Positions 17,210-27,900 of a stretch of DNA of 64,000 nt are shown in pieces. The position numbers were made by a program, and so were the translations under genes. Under the pieces are notes generated by a model. The model did no database searches, had not been told where the DNA came from, and worked only from the letters and a program-made list of their open reading frames with translations. The stretch is from NCBI RefSeq assembly GCF_003932755.1, contig NZ_CP024202.1, positions 2,914,001 to 2,978,000 on the forward strand, in the 5' to 3' direction. Position 1 is the first letter of the stretch; each line of letters begins with the position of its first letter. The stretch is from Methylomicrobium sp. wino1 (GTDB lineage Bacteria > Pseudomonadota > Gammaproteobacteria > Methylococcales > Methylomonadaceae).

Positions 17210-18784
17210 TTACTTGTTGCTTGATCTATAAAACGGATTGGATTGAGTTTTATGAAAAATCAACGGCGGCATCATCGTCAGTTGTGCGGTAACTGTGTAG
17301 TTCGATTGATAAATGTACAATCGCGATTGTTCCGGCATCAATGTTTTCACTAGCGAAAGTCCCGTGCCGATTTTCATCGATTGTTCGAAATCGAAACCTT
17401 GAGGTAGCGAAGCCGGTTCGTTCTTGACGGTAAAGATCGCATGATGCTTATCAAAATCCAGAGAAACCGAGAGTTTTTTGTTTCCTCCGGGGCTGTGTTT
17501 GATGGCATTATGCAATAGTTCGTTAACGATTAACGATAACGACACGGCATTGTCTCGATCGACGCGAATCGGATGATCGAAAGGTATTTGCAGATCGATG
17601 GTTTCGTTGGTGCTAAAAAATAAACGCTGACAAAATTCTGTTGAGGAATGAACAATATCGCACAAATAAATTTCGCCGTTTTCTGCCTTACTTTGCAATC
17701 CGTAAGTAATTGCCAGTGAATTGATTTGCAACATGCTTTGTTCGAGAATCGCTTTGGCTTCGGGGTGCTCTAATGCGTTGTTTTGCAATAAGCCGAAAAT
17801 GCCTTGTAAGTTGTTCTTGATTCGGTGGTGAACTTCTCGGATTAGCGTATTTTTATGCAGTTGTTCTCGCTCCAACAGCTTACGATCTTCCTCGATATGT
17901 TCGCAAATGTCGGATATTAATATGACAAAATAATCGACCGTACCGGAATCGTTGCTAACGGAGTTGGCGGACAGTTTAACGCTGCTGACTGTGCCGTTTT
18001 TATGGATCAATTGACTGTTGACGATACCGCTATGGTCGATGTTTGGGGTGAAAAGAAAGTCCTCGTTCGTATCTCGAAAACTGAGCAAAGTCCTCAATGG
18101 GGCGTTCTTTAACTTGGTTTCGTCATAGCCTGAGAGTCGATAAATATAATCGTTAGCCGATAAAATCCTCCTTTCTGGAGAAATCGTCAAAACCCCGATC
18201 AACCCCGATGTCGTAAAAATATGCTGTATTGTCTGGTTTTTGCTTGACGTTTCATCGGAAAATTTATCGGTTCTTTGTATTATGTTGTGTATTTTTAATG
18301 GCTTACCGCTCGGGTCCCTGGTGATCTTGCCGTGTTGACGAATAGGAATGACTATGTGTTCCGGATGTTGTAAGCGATACTGAACGGTAAAAGTATCAAG
18401 ATGGATTAATGCGTCTTCAAAGGCTCGTTTGATACGGTTTTGATCGTCAGGATGAAGTTTTGTCAGAAAAAGATCGTGGCTTAAGGTATTTTCGTGTTCG
18501 GAAAAGCCGAACAATCTGATGAAATCCTCGCAGCCTTCGATCCTTCCGGTTTCGATATGCCATTCGTAAAATACACTGTTTGTGGCAAGCTTTAGATGTT
18601 TGAGTTTTTGCTGTTGGTCATGATGCTCAACGAGAAGGTTGCGGTATTTTCGGTGATAATGCGTAAAGCCCCAAATAGGTAAGCCTGCAATTAGCATCGT
18701 TAAGTACCCTGCTTCGAAAAAACTGCTCAGCGGGATTGTCGAAAAGTAGAATCCTGACGCGGCAAAATCATTGAAATCGGTCAT
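17210..18784 (-). CDS. PAS-containing sensor histidine kinase (HisKA_2 / HWE-like)
   Basis: 524 residues. One N-terminal membrane segment (about residues 24-42) is followed by a coiled stretch and two PAS-like domains (FYEWHIETGRIEGCEDF and ILSANDYIYRLSGYDE). The phospho-acceptor helix is the HisKA_2 type (REVHHRIKNNLQGIFGLLQ). The ATPase domain has an N-box (VNELLHNAIKHSPGG) and a G-box (KIGTGLSLVKTL). Kinases with this helix usually signal to receivers other than OmpR/NarL types; the ANTAR regulator 600 bases downstream is the natural partner. The signal is unknown. ATG 18784 has GGAAGACC upstream. Confidence 0.9.
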   Translation of the reverse strand: MTDFNDFAASGFYFSTIPLSSFFEAGYLTMLIAGLPIWGFTHYHRKYRNLLVEHHDQQQKLKHLKLATNSVFYEWHIETGRIEGCEDFIRLFGFSEHENTLSHDLFLTKLHPDDQNRIKRAFEDALIHLDTFTVQYRLQHPEHIVIPIRQHGKITRDPSGKPLKIHNIIQRTDKFSDETSSKNQTIQHIFTTSGLIGVLTISPERRILSANDYIYRLSGYDETKLKNAPLRTLLSFRDTNEDFLFTPNIDHSGIVNSQLIHKNGTVSSVKLSANSVSNDSGTVDYFVILISDICEHIEEDRKLLEREQLHKNTLIREVHHRIKNNLQGIFGLLQNNALEHPEAKAILEQSMLQINSLAITYGLQSKAENGEIYLCDIVHSSTEFCQRLFFSTNETIDLQIPFDHPIRVDRDNAVSLSLIVNELLHNAIKHSPGGNKKLSVSLDFDKHHAIFTVKNEPASLPQGFDFEQSMKIGTGLSLVKTLMPEQSRLYIYQSNYTVTAQLTMMPPLIFHKTQSNPFYRSSNK

Positions 18785-19157
18785 AGGTCTTCCAGATATT
18801 TAATACGGCTGCGAACCGACCTTCAAGTAAAATAATGTTAAAATTATAACCAAGTGACGCACTCAGTTATTTGAATTAATTAATACTTTTAAAATTAATC
18901 TCTTTGCGATATTAGGGACAATTCTGTTTTACTAACGGGTAAAATCATTTACTATTGACACCCGCGGCCCCCAGCCCCCGTGCCGCCAAGTAACGCTTTT
19001 CAAGGGCGTTAGGCAACCGGATCACAGCATTGCTCGCTTTCCGTTTGATGGTCGATTGTTCTGAAAGATTTAAATGTACTGGCCAATGGCGTGCCGAATT
19101 TTTTCAGAGTCATGATCCGTTTTTATTGGATTTTAATGCTTGCGAATCACTGGTAAT

Positions 19158-19310
19158 TTAACCCAGCTTTAACATTTACCGATCATAAGTCATTGAATAT
19201 TAAGTAAATAAAAATATTATGGCACTACAAAGCCATTTTTGGCACGTTTTTTAATTCTTATATTTCAATAACTTATAACGCAGGCACTACATTTGTTAAG
19301 GCTGGGTTAA
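19158..19310. repeat. Inverted-repeat element H, copy 1, beside the PAS-GGDEF-EAL gene
   Basis: TTAACCCAGCTTTAACA (19158-19174) and TGTTAAGGCTGGGTTAA (19294-19310): 17-base ends with one mismatch. AT-rich middle with an inner palindrome (TGGCACTACAAAGCCA). Ends ten bases before the start codon. The remaining gap from 18785 has no gene; 18961-19020 holds a GC-rich stretch. Confidence 0.75.
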
Positions 19311-19319
19311 GAGGGCTTC

Positions 19320-21059
19320 ATGCAAGAACGAGAACATCGATTTCCGGCGAATAGACGCTCAGCAGACAAAAAGAGCTTATCGAGCGTGGATGCCGAGTCA
19401 ATGGAAATCAAGCTGGAAATCTATAAAACATTGTTTGAAGCGACTTCAGACGCGATGATGATTGCAGACGAATCGACGCGTATTCTTTATGTAAACCCCG
19501 CATTCACAAATATTACCGGTTATACCGAACAGGATGTTCTGGGTAAAACCCCCAAGATTCTTTCTTCAGGTAAACAAGATATCCATTTTTACCGCCGAAT
19601 GTGGCGAAGTATCACGACCAATAAGCGTTGGCAGGGGGAAATTTGGAACAAGAAGAAATCCGGAGATATCTTTCCGGCCTGGCAAACGATCAATGTGATC
19701 GGCGAAGAAGGCAAGCCGGCGCACTATATTTCAGTGTTCAGCGATATTTCTCAAATCAAAAAATCACAGGCCGATCTGTGGACCTTGGCGCATTATGATT
19801 CGCTAACCGGACTCGCCAACCGTAGTTTGCTCGAGGAGAGGATAAAGCAAGAGTTGGCTACCACGATCCGTTTCAAGATTTACGGAGCATTATTTTTTTT
19901 GGATTTGGATAATTTCAAAACCATCAACGATTCCTTGGGGCATAAAGTCGGGGATTTATTGCTCAGGCAAGTAGCCGACCGCCTTAGAAAGGATCTTAGA
20001 GATGAGGATATGATTGCCCGTTTGGGCGGCGACGAATTTGTCATCGTGCTGTCCAATCTTTCTTATGACAAGGCAATTGCATCGAATCAGCTTAAAGTTG
20101 TTGCCGAGAAAATCCTCGATCTATTGTTGATGCCTTATTTACTGGAAGGACATGAGCTGCGTGTTTCGGTGAGTATCGGCATTACCTTATTTCCGAATAA
20201 CGGAGATACCTTCGATCATTTGCTGAGACAAGCCGATACGGCAATGTATGCCGCTAAAAACAGCGGGAAGAATACCTATTGTTTCTTTCATCCCGATATG
20301 CAGGATAAAGTCAATCAAAGGCTGCAACTGGAGAAGGAGCTTAGAAATGCATTGGTTCACGATCACCTAAAATTGGTTTACCAACCTCAATTTAATTACC
20401 ATCAACAATTACTCGGTTACGAGGCCTTGGTTAGATGGCATCATCCCGAACAAGGCATCATTTCGCCGCAGGATTTTATTCCGCTTGCCGAAGAGACCGG
20501 TTTGATTGCGGAAATCGGTCGTCAAGTGCTGACGAAGGCATGCGAGCAATGGATGGCTTGGCGCCAGGCAGGTAAGTATATTCCACATATTTCAGTCAAT
20601 ATCAGTCCTAAACAATTTAGCGCCCCGGGCTTTGTCGATTTAGTTAGCAATATCGTCGGATCGACCGGGGTCGATCCCAGGCATATTATTCTGGAAATTA
20701 CCGAAGGATTGATCGTTCAGAATGTAAAGGGCATTATCGAAAAGATGCATGCGCTAAAACAATTAGGTTTGCGGTTTTCAATCGACGATTTCGGCACCGG
20801 TTATTCTTCGTTATCTTACCTAACCCGATTGCCGATCGACCAATTGAAAATCGATAAGACTTTTGTGGTCAATTTAGGAAACAACGATAACGATGCGGTG
20901 ATCGTCGAGACCATTATCGGTATGTCGAAACATTTGAAGCTTGATTTGATTGCCGAAGGCGTCGAAACGCGGGAGCAGCTAGAGCATTTGTTCAGATGCG
21001 GTTGCGATGGTTTTCAGGGGTATTATTTTAGTAAGCCGTTAGACCGGGACGACATCTGA
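19320..21059 (+). CDS. PAS-GGDEF-EAL cyclic di-GMP signalling protein
   Basis: 579 residues. A PAS domain with its PAC extension (about residues 30-150; IADESTRILYVNPAF) is followed by a diguanylate cyclase domain with intact GGDEF at 236-240 and an EAL phosphodiesterase domain with EAL at 368-370. The EAL metal-site motifs NISPKQF, EITEG, IDDFGTGYSS and IAEGVET are present. Both activities look chemically possible; no RxxD product-inhibition site was obvious to me before GGDEF. No membrane segment is seen, so a cytoplasmic sensor is likely. The start codon lies only ten bases after an inverted-repeat element (19158-19310), which must therefore be in the leader or promoter. Confidence 0.94.
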   Translation: MQEREHRFPANRRSADKKSLSSVDAESMEIKLEIYKTLFEATSDAMMIADESTRILYVNPAFTNITGYTEQDVLGKTPKILSSGKQDIHFYRRMWRSITTNKRWQGEIWNKKKSGDIFPAWQTINVIGEEGKPAHYISVFSDISQIKKSQADLWTLAHYDSLTGLANRSLLEERIKQELATTIRFKIYGALFFLDLDNFKTINDSLGHKVGDLLLRQVADRLRKDLRDEDMIARLGGDEFVIVLSNLSYDKAIASNQLKVVAEKILDLLLMPYLLEGHELRVSVSIGITLFPNNGDTFDHLLRQADTAMYAAKNSGKNTYCFFHPDMQDKVNQRLQLEKELRNALVHDHLKLVYQPQFNYHQQLLGYEALVRWHHPEQGIISPQDFIPLAEETGLIAEIGRQVLTKACEQWMAWRQAGKYIPHISVNISPKQFSAPGFVDLVSNIVGSTGVDPRHIILEITEGLIVQNVKGIIEKMHALKQLGLRFSIDDFGTGYSSLSYLTRLPIDQLKIDKTFVVNLGNNDNDAVIVETIIGMSKHLKLDLIAEGVETREQLEHLFRCGCDGFQGYYFSKPLDRDDI

Positions 21060-21129
21060 TAGCTCTCAATTGTGGCTGCGATAAGTATATGTTCTAATGC
21101 TGTTGGTTAAATAAAAAGGCAGGGATAAA

Positions 21130-23529
21130 ATGAAAATTGCACCTCTGGAGACGGCATTACTTTACAAACCTTGTAGAGTCGGCGATTTGAACTTTCAAAC
21201 TACCGACGAACTTAAGGATGTCGAAATCATCGTCGGGCAGGAGCGGGCTATTGCATCGATTCGGTTCGGAATACGAGTCGATAAAGCCGGCTATAACATT
21301 TTCGCATTGGCACCCTCGGGAACCGGCAAGATGACGACCGTTATGCAATTGGTCGAACAGGAAGCCGCTCATAGAAAAATTCCTTCGGATTGGTGTTATG
21401 TGTTCAACTTTGAACAACCGGCCAAGCCTCGGCTTTTGTCCTTGCCCGCAGGTAAAGGCAAATTGTTCCAAAAAGACATGGAGCAATTGATCGATGAACT
21501 GCGAATCGCCTTACCGGCGTCGTTCGAAGGCGACGAATACCGCTCACGAGTCGAGGAGATCGAAGAGGAGTCGCGGCATCGCGAGTTTCGAGAAATTAAC
21601 CGATTGCGTGAAGAAGCCGCGAATGCCCATATCATCCTGACCGAAACGCCGACCGGCTATGCGTTCGCGCCGGTCGACGAAAAAGATGTGGTGATCGATG
21701 CCGAACGCTTCAATCAACTTTCCAAGGAAGAGCAGCAGCGAATTCAGCAATCGATCATTGAATTGCAGCAACGTCTGCAAAAACTGCTCAAGAAGTTTCC
21801 GGCCTGGCGTAAGGAAACTAAGCGAAAGATTAAAGACTTGAATCGCGAAGTGGCCGAATTTGCAGTCGGCCATTCGATTCATGAACTCAAGGAGACCTAC
21901 GGCGACCAACAGACCGTGCTCGATTATCTGGATGAGATCGAACGCGATATTATCGGTCATGTACGCGACTTCATCCCGCACCGCGAATCTGCGTTGCCGT
22001 TTTTGGAGATGCAGCAGCAATCCGATCCTTTCAAGCGTTATCAAGTGAATTTAATGGTCGACTTGAGCGATAACAAAACCGCGCCGGTCGTCTATGAGGA
22101 TCATCCGAATTACGCCAATTTGATGGGGCGCTGCGATCATGAAGCCGTTATGGGCTCGCTGGTTACCGATTTCACGATGATTAAGCCTGGCGCATTGCAC
22201 AAAGCGAACGGCGGTTTTTTGATACTCGATGCGCGTAAATTATTGATGCAACCCTATGCCTGGGAAAGTTTGAAACGAACACTGCAATCCGGAGAAATCC
22301 GTATCGAATCGCTGGAGCGCAGTCTCAGTCTAATCAGCACATCGGCGCTCGAACCGGAACCGATTCCGCTCGAATTGAAGTTGATTCTGTTGGGCGACAG
22401 GCTGATTTACTATTTGTTGAATTATTATGACCCCGAGTTTCAGGACTTGTTTAAAGTCGCTGCCGATTTCGATGATTCAGTAGGTCGCGAAGACGCGGCC
22501 ATCGAATATTCCAAAGTGTTGGCGACGATTGCACGTCAGGAAAAGTTACAGCCCTTGAGTCGGGATGCTGTCGCGCGCGTGATCGAACACAGCGCCAGAA
22601 TGACCGGCGATGCCGAAAAGCTCTCTACGCATCTGCGCAGTATCAAAGACTTGTTGATCGAGGCCGACTATTGGGCCGGACAAAACGGGCATGAATGCAT
22701 TCATGCCGGCGACGTACAGCAGGCAATCGATCAGAAGGTCTATCGCTTGGACCGGATCAGGGAAAGGCTCTACGAGCATATTCAGCGCGGTACGGTGTTG
22801 ATCGATACGCAAGGCAGCGTGGCAGGGCAGATCAACGGTTTGTCGGTGTTGCAGATCGGCGAATTCAGTTTCGGTCAGCCCTCCCGGATTACCGCGACGA
22901 CGCGTTTAGGTAACGGCAAGCTGGTTGATATCGAACGAGAAACCGAATTGGGCGGCGCGATTCACTCGAAAGGCGTGTTGATTCTGGCCGGCTTCATCGC
23001 ATCCCGTTATGCCCGAAGCAAGCCATTTTCGATGTCGGCGACGTTGGTATTCGAGCAGTCCTACGGCGGTGTCGACGGTGATAGCGCCTCGCTTGCTGAG
23101 CTGTGCGTGATTTTGTCATCATTGACGCAAATTCCGTTGCGTCAGGATTTGGCGATGACCGGCTCGGTCAATCAGTTAGGACGGGTGCAAGCGATCGGGG
23201 GCGTCAATGAAAAAATCGAAGGCTTTTTCGATATCTGTAGAAAGCAGGGCTTGACCGGCACCCAAGGCGTGATCATACCTTCGGCGAATATCAAGCATTT
23301 GATGTTGCGTTGGGATGTCGTGCATGCCGCGCAATCCGGGCAGTTTCATATCTATGCGGTGAAAAATGTCGATGAAGCTTTGGAGTTGTTGACCGGAATG
23401 GTAGCGGGCGATCCTGATGAAAACGGCGTGTTTCCGCAGGATACTGTGAACGGTAAGGTCGATGTGCAATTAGCCCGGTTTACCGAAATCAGTCAGGCCT
23501 TTTTGTCGAAAAATAACGGCCATGATTGA
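21130..23529 (+). CDS. Lon-family ATP-dependent protease (LonB-like, AAA_32 type)
   Basis: 799 residues. An N-terminal P-loop APSGTGKMTT lies at residues 61-70, followed by a long helical insertion and the second half of the AAA module (KANGGFLILDARKLL). The C-terminal protease domain has the Ser-Lys dyad: S652 in VDGDSASLAE and K695 in GVNEKIEGFF. It lacks the N-terminal substrate-binding domain of classical Lon, as in the LonB-like/YcbZ group. Predicted to degrade damaged or regulatory proteins in the cytoplasm. It overlaps the following stress-protein gene by eight bases, suggesting co-translation. ATG 21130 has a good ribosome site (AGGCAGGGA). Confidence 0.93.
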   Translation: MKIAPLETALLYKPCRVGDLNFQTTDELKDVEIIVGQERAIASIRFGIRVDKAGYNIFALAPSGTGKMTTVMQLVEQEAAHRKIPSDWCYVFNFEQPAKPRLLSLPAGKGKLFQKDMEQLIDELRIALPASFEGDEYRSRVEEIEEESRHREFREINRLREEAANAHIILTETPTGYAFAPVDEKDVVIDAERFNQLSKEEQQRIQQSIIELQQRLQKLLKKFPAWRKETKRKIKDLNREVAEFAVGHSIHELKETYGDQQTVLDYLDEIERDIIGHVRDFIPHRESALPFLEMQQQSDPFKRYQVNLMVDLSDNKTAPVVYEDHPNYANLMGRCDHEAVMGSLVTDFTMIKPGALHKANGGFLILDARKLLMQPYAWESLKRTLQSGEIRIESLERSLSLISTSALEPEPIPLELKLILLGDRLIYYLLNYYDPEFQDLFKVAADFDDSVGREDAAIEYSKVLATIARQEKLQPLSRDAVARVIEHSARMTGDAEKLSTHLRSIKDLLIEADYWAGQNGHECIHAGDVQQAIDQKVYRLDRIRERLYEHIQRGTVLIDTQGSVAGQINGLSVLQIGEFSFGQPSRITATTRLGNGKLVDIERETELGGAIHSKGVLILAGFIASRYARSKPFSMSATLVFEQSYGGVDGDSASLAELCVILSSLTQIPLRQDLAMTGSVNQLGRVQAIGGVNEKIEGFFDICRKQGLTGTQGVIIPSANIKHLMLRWDVVHAAQSGQFHIYAVKNVDEALELLTGMVAGDPDENGVFPQDTVNGKVDVQLARFTEISQAFLSKNNGHD

Positions 23530-24313
23530 CCTTAACGTTATCCCAAAAAAAATGTTGATTGCGGTCGATGCTTTGCAAGACTCATCCTTGTTGGAGTTGG
23601 CGGCAAGCTTGGCGAGGTCGCAAGGAGCACAGCTGACCGCTTTGTTTATCGAAGACATTAATTTGTTTCATTTGGCAGGTCTTCCTTTTGCAACCGAAGT
23701 GGATAGGGTGACCAGTGCGGAGCTTAAGTTCGATGTCGACCGAATTGGTTCGGCATCGGCCCGACGGATCAAGCGAATTCGTCAGCAGCTCGAGGAGTTG
23801 GCGAAACAATCCGAATTGACGGTGTCGTTGACAGTCGTTCGCGGTCATTATTTGGCCGAGGCAATGGCGGCAGCCGCTACCATGGATTTATTGCTTTTGG
23901 ATAGACCGCGCGGTAACCGGTCGTTGGCGGTTAAAAAAATTTCCGTTAAAAAGTTTAGTCCTCCGGTATGGGCAATTTATGATGGTACGGAAGGATCGGA
24001 ACGAGCACTTAAATTGGCTATCGATATTGCCGAATCGCAAAAATCGGGACTCAATATAATTTTACAGAGACAATCCGATAATGGCATTGTCGAATTAGAG
24101 CAACAAGCCAAAGCTTTGCTCTCGGGTAACAATCTCGCTCATCGTTTCTTTGTTCAATCAAGCCGAAGCTACGATTCTATCTTGCAATATATCTTACAGA
24201 GCGGTTGCAGTATCGTGGTGCTGCGCGCCGATAAATCCGACCCTGAGACGTCACAAAGTGCCGCGTCGTTGTTTGCCGATCGGCTCGGTTGTCCGGTGTT
24301 ATTAGTTGCATAA
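23522..24313 (+). CDS. Universal stress protein family, two Usp-like domains
   Basis: 263 residues. The first Usp-like domain begins KKMLIAVDALQDSSLLELAASLARSQG. The second starts near residue 150 (PPVWAIYDGTEGSERALKLAIDIA) and ends with the strand CPVLLVA. The ATP-binding G-x2-G-x9-G signature is not clearly kept, so it may not bind nucleotide. The gene overlaps the LonB-like gene by eight bases and is probably translationally coupled to it. A stress-response role is inferred from the family and the neighbour. Confidence 0.82.
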   Translation: MIDLNVIPKKMLIAVDALQDSSLLELAASLARSQGAQLTALFIEDINLFHLAGLPFATEVDRVTSAELKFDVDRIGSASARRIKRIRQQLEELAKQSELTVSLTVVRGHYLAEAMAAAATMDLLLLDRPRGNRSLAVKKISVKKFSPPVWAIYDGTEGSERALKLAIDIAESQKSGLNIILQRQSDNGIVELEQQAKALLSGNNLAHRFFVQSSRSYDSILQYILQSGCSIVVLRADKSDPETSQSAASLFADRLGCPVLLVA

Positions 24314-24338
24314 GCTGAAATTAGCTGTTTTCTATAAA

Positions 24339-24440
24339 CCTAGAAAAACCATTTCACCATGAAGATCATGAAGAATAGAAAGTTGACTCAATAAGTTGCA
24401 ATGTCTTTTCTTCTTCTAGCGTTAGGTGAAGGAAGGCCGA
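24339..24440 (-). repeat. Dispersed repeat B, truncated copy
   Basis: Begins CCTAGAAAAACCATTTCACCATGAAGATCATGAAG, the inverse orientation of the copies above, and loses similarity after about 100 bases. Confidence 0.65.
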
Positions 24441-24560
24441 GAATGTCAAGTTACACTAAATGGCATCAAGGTCACAAAAACTTAAATATGCTGTTACCCA
24501 AGTTCCAGCTTGGGTAACCTGTTCAGGAAGCCGGAGCTTCCAAGACTTCTAGCCCAAGCA

Positions 24561-24831
24561 GAGCACTCGTCGTTATACATAAGTCGTAGATACCGTCTTG
24601 CCATCTTGGCAAGTGTGACCCGATACAATTTAATGTTACTTAACGTACTCGGCTTCGAAATCGCGACGAAGGCGTCGCTCCCACAAGGGGCCGGATACTC
24701 TGTGGGAGCGATCCCCAGATCGCGATTTCGAAGTCGGGAACGTTGGGCAACAAAAAATGGTATCGAGGTCTCATTGGCTGAGATTGCAAAACGGTAATTC
24801 ATGACTTATGTATAACGATGAGAGCTGGAGC
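24561..24831. mobile_element. Inverted-repeat element with mirror open frames
   Basis: GTCGTTATACATAAGTC near 24570 and GACTTATGTATAACGATGAG near 24803 begin imperfect inverted ends of about 45 bases. The centre is a GTGGGAGCGA-type palindrome (24655-24735) shared with 40031-40150. The symmetry causes long open frames on both strands that I reject as genes. A small hairpin, GTTACCCAAG / CTTGGGTAAC, precedes it at 24493-24518. Confidence 0.7.
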
Positions 24832-24958
24832 TTAGGAAAGAGCGTTAAGCGTATTGGCCGTTTGTAGCTTGATGCGTATGGGTTGTAAGCCCCGTTCTGC
24901 TAAAGCCTTCGATAAATACGGCCTTGGATGCGCATGGTTTGGGTTATTTTATGGCCCG

Positions 24959-27900
24959 CTAATCCTTGGCGGAAAATGCAATTTTCAACTTGTGAAAAAA
25001 GACTCTAACGTCTTCGGCAACCAGATATAACGACGGAATCAGTACGAGTGTAATCAAGGTCGCAAACAAAATGCCGAAGCCGATTGAAATCGCCATCGGG
25101 ATCAACATTCGCGCTTGCCTAGATGTTTCCAGTATCATCGGCATTAAGCCGAAAAAAGTGGTTAGCGTAGTTAGCAGTATTGGCCTGAAGCGCTGAATTC
25201 CGGCGGCTTTGATGACTTGTAAAGGTGTTTTGGCACTGCCGATACGGTGTTCGTTCGCATAATTGATCAATACCAGCGAATCGTTGACGACGATGCCGGA
25301 TAGGGCGACGATACCCAGCATGCTAAGGATACTCAGATCGTAACCCATCAACAAATGCCCTAATATAGCGCCGATGATGCCGAACGGAATGCTGACGATG
25401 ACGATCAGCGGCAGAATGTAGCTGCGAAACGGAATCGCCAACATGGCATAGATCGCCAGCAGTGCAAAAACAAAACTGATTTTGAGACTGCTGAGATTAT
25501 CGGCCATTTCGGCTTGACTTCCTTGAAAGCTATATTGCAAGCCCGGGAATTCTTCTTGCAGGCGAGGCAGTTCGGTGGCTTTGAGGTCGTTAATGATTTC
25601 ACCTGCGCGGCTGCGCGGCGTGACGCCCGATTTGACTTGGATATTGCGTCGCCCGTTACGACGGTTGATTTCGGTGTAGGCGCGGCCGCGTTCGATATGC
25701 ACCGCTTCGGTGAGCGGAACCTCGATTCCTGCCGGTGTGCGCAACATTAGACTTTCGATGTTTTTTAGCGACATCCGCTCGTTTTCGGGCAGCCTGACCA
25801 TGATTTTGAGCTCATTACGGCCGCGTTGCTGACGGAGCACTTCGGCGCCGAAAAACGCATTTCTGACTTGCCGCGCGACATCTTGCGCCGTTAATCCCAA
25901 GCTTCTTCCTTCGGGCAGCAGCGTAAAGTCCAGTTGTTCCTTGCCGCTGGTCAAGCCGCTGTCGACGTCATTGACGATAGGGTAGGCGCTAAGCATTTGC
26001 GCAAGGCGTTTGCTTGCTTTTTCCAGGACTTGTATGTCGCGGTGATTAAGCTCGACGGTGATTGCCGGGCCCCGGCTGGGACCGCCGGCGTCCGATTCGA
26101 ATAAAATCGCTTCGATGCCGGCAATCTCGCCGGCCTCAATGCGCCAGCGCCGGGTAAACTGTTCGGTACTAAGAATCTCATCGCGAATTTCGGGTGGTGC
26201 CAGATAGGTGCGTACGGTAGCTAAATGGCTACCGAGCGTCTGTTGTCTGTCGATTGTGCCGAGTTCGGTAAATTGACCTTTCAATAATAGGTCGCCGTTC
26301 GGAACGTTTGATGCAACGCGACGCGCCGCTTCCGACAGGTGTCGGGCGATGGCTTCGGTTTTTTCGACCGGCGTTCCAAACGGCATCGTTAAAGTGACTT
26401 GTGCATAATCGGACTCGACCTTCGGAAATAAGGTCATGCCCATGCGTCCGCTAGCGGCATAGGCCAATGCTGCAATCAATAATGAGAATGCTAGGGTGAC
26501 GGTCAGATAGCGGTGCTCGAGGACGTTTTCGAGAAACGGGCCGTAGCTGTGCAGTGTCCAGCGCCGGAAGCCATCGCTGAAGCGTTGTTGATAATGATGG
26601 ATTCGGGCTTGAAAGCCTTTGCTTTTCAATGGTTTTAGGTGTCCGAGGTGGTTCGGCAGGATGAATAAGCTCTCGGCGAGAGACAGCAGGAAAACCGTGA
26701 TCACGACCAATGGAATCATAAAAAAGATTTTGCCGGTAAACCCGGGAATGAACAACAGCGGCATGAAGGTTGCGATATTAGTCAGAATGCTGAAGGTAAC
26801 CGGCATCGCCATTTCGCGGGCGCCTTGGATTGCCGCCTGCAGCGGAGATAGGCCTTCTTGTCGATGATGATAGATATTTTCGCCGATGATGATCGCATCG
26901 TCGACAACGATGCCGATCGCGATGATAAAGGCGAATAATGAGATCATGTTCAGCGTGACGCCGATACTGGGCAGGAATAAAAACGACCCGAGAAACGCAA
27001 TAGGAATACCCATCATGACCCAAAATGCCAGGCGTAGCTCGAGAAACAGCGCCAGCAAAATGAATACCAGCGATAAGCCCATGGCGCTGTTGCGCAACAA
27101 GAGATCAATCCTTTGCGCGTAGTCTTCCGAGGCATCGCGCCGGACGTCGGTGGCGATGCCTTCGGGTAATTCCGGGGCAATTTTAACTAGATGATTCCGG
27201 ACCGTTTCGGACACTTGTATCGGCGTTTGATCGCCGACACTGTAGACTTGCAGCATCACGGCCGGCTGGCTGTTGAAGGTTGCATAATAATCGCTTTCAT
27301 CGAAGCCGTCTGTTATACGAGCGATATCGCCGAGTTTGATCTGGCTGCCGTCGGCCGTGGTAATGATAGGCAATTGACTGAATTGACGCCCGTAATCGCG
27401 CCGTTCTTTGATGCGGATTAAAATTTCGCCGCTGCCGGTTTTAACGCTACCGGCCGGCAAGTCGATGCTGGCCGACGCGATTCGTTGAGCGATGTCGCCT
27501 AACGACAAGCGATAGCGCCTCAGCATGTCCTGCGGGATTTCGACGGCGATTTCGAGCGGTTTGACCCCTTCGAGATCGATTTGGGTGATGCTCGGGTCTT
27601 GCAATAGTTGATCGCGGAGTTGTTCGGCCAATTCATATAAAACGGCATCTTCTGTGTCTCCGTATAACGCAACTGAGATGACCCTGCGCTTGCTGGCGAT
27701 CAAGGTTATTTGCGGTTTTTCGGCATCGATTGGGAAAGTCGTAATGCGGTCGACTTCTTTTTGAATGTCTTGGGTAAACCTTTGCATGTCGGTGCCGCGG
27801 AGTGCTTCGACGGTGACCGTGCCGGCATTTTCCTTTGCCGATGAAGTGATTTGTTTGATGCCGTCCAAGCCGCCCACAGCGTCTTCGATCGCCAGGACAA

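Noticed and set aside
24494-24802. Long open frames on both strands (about 100 codons each).
   Set aside because: They mirror each other because the region is an inverted-repeat element; neither has a ribosome site or family resemblance.
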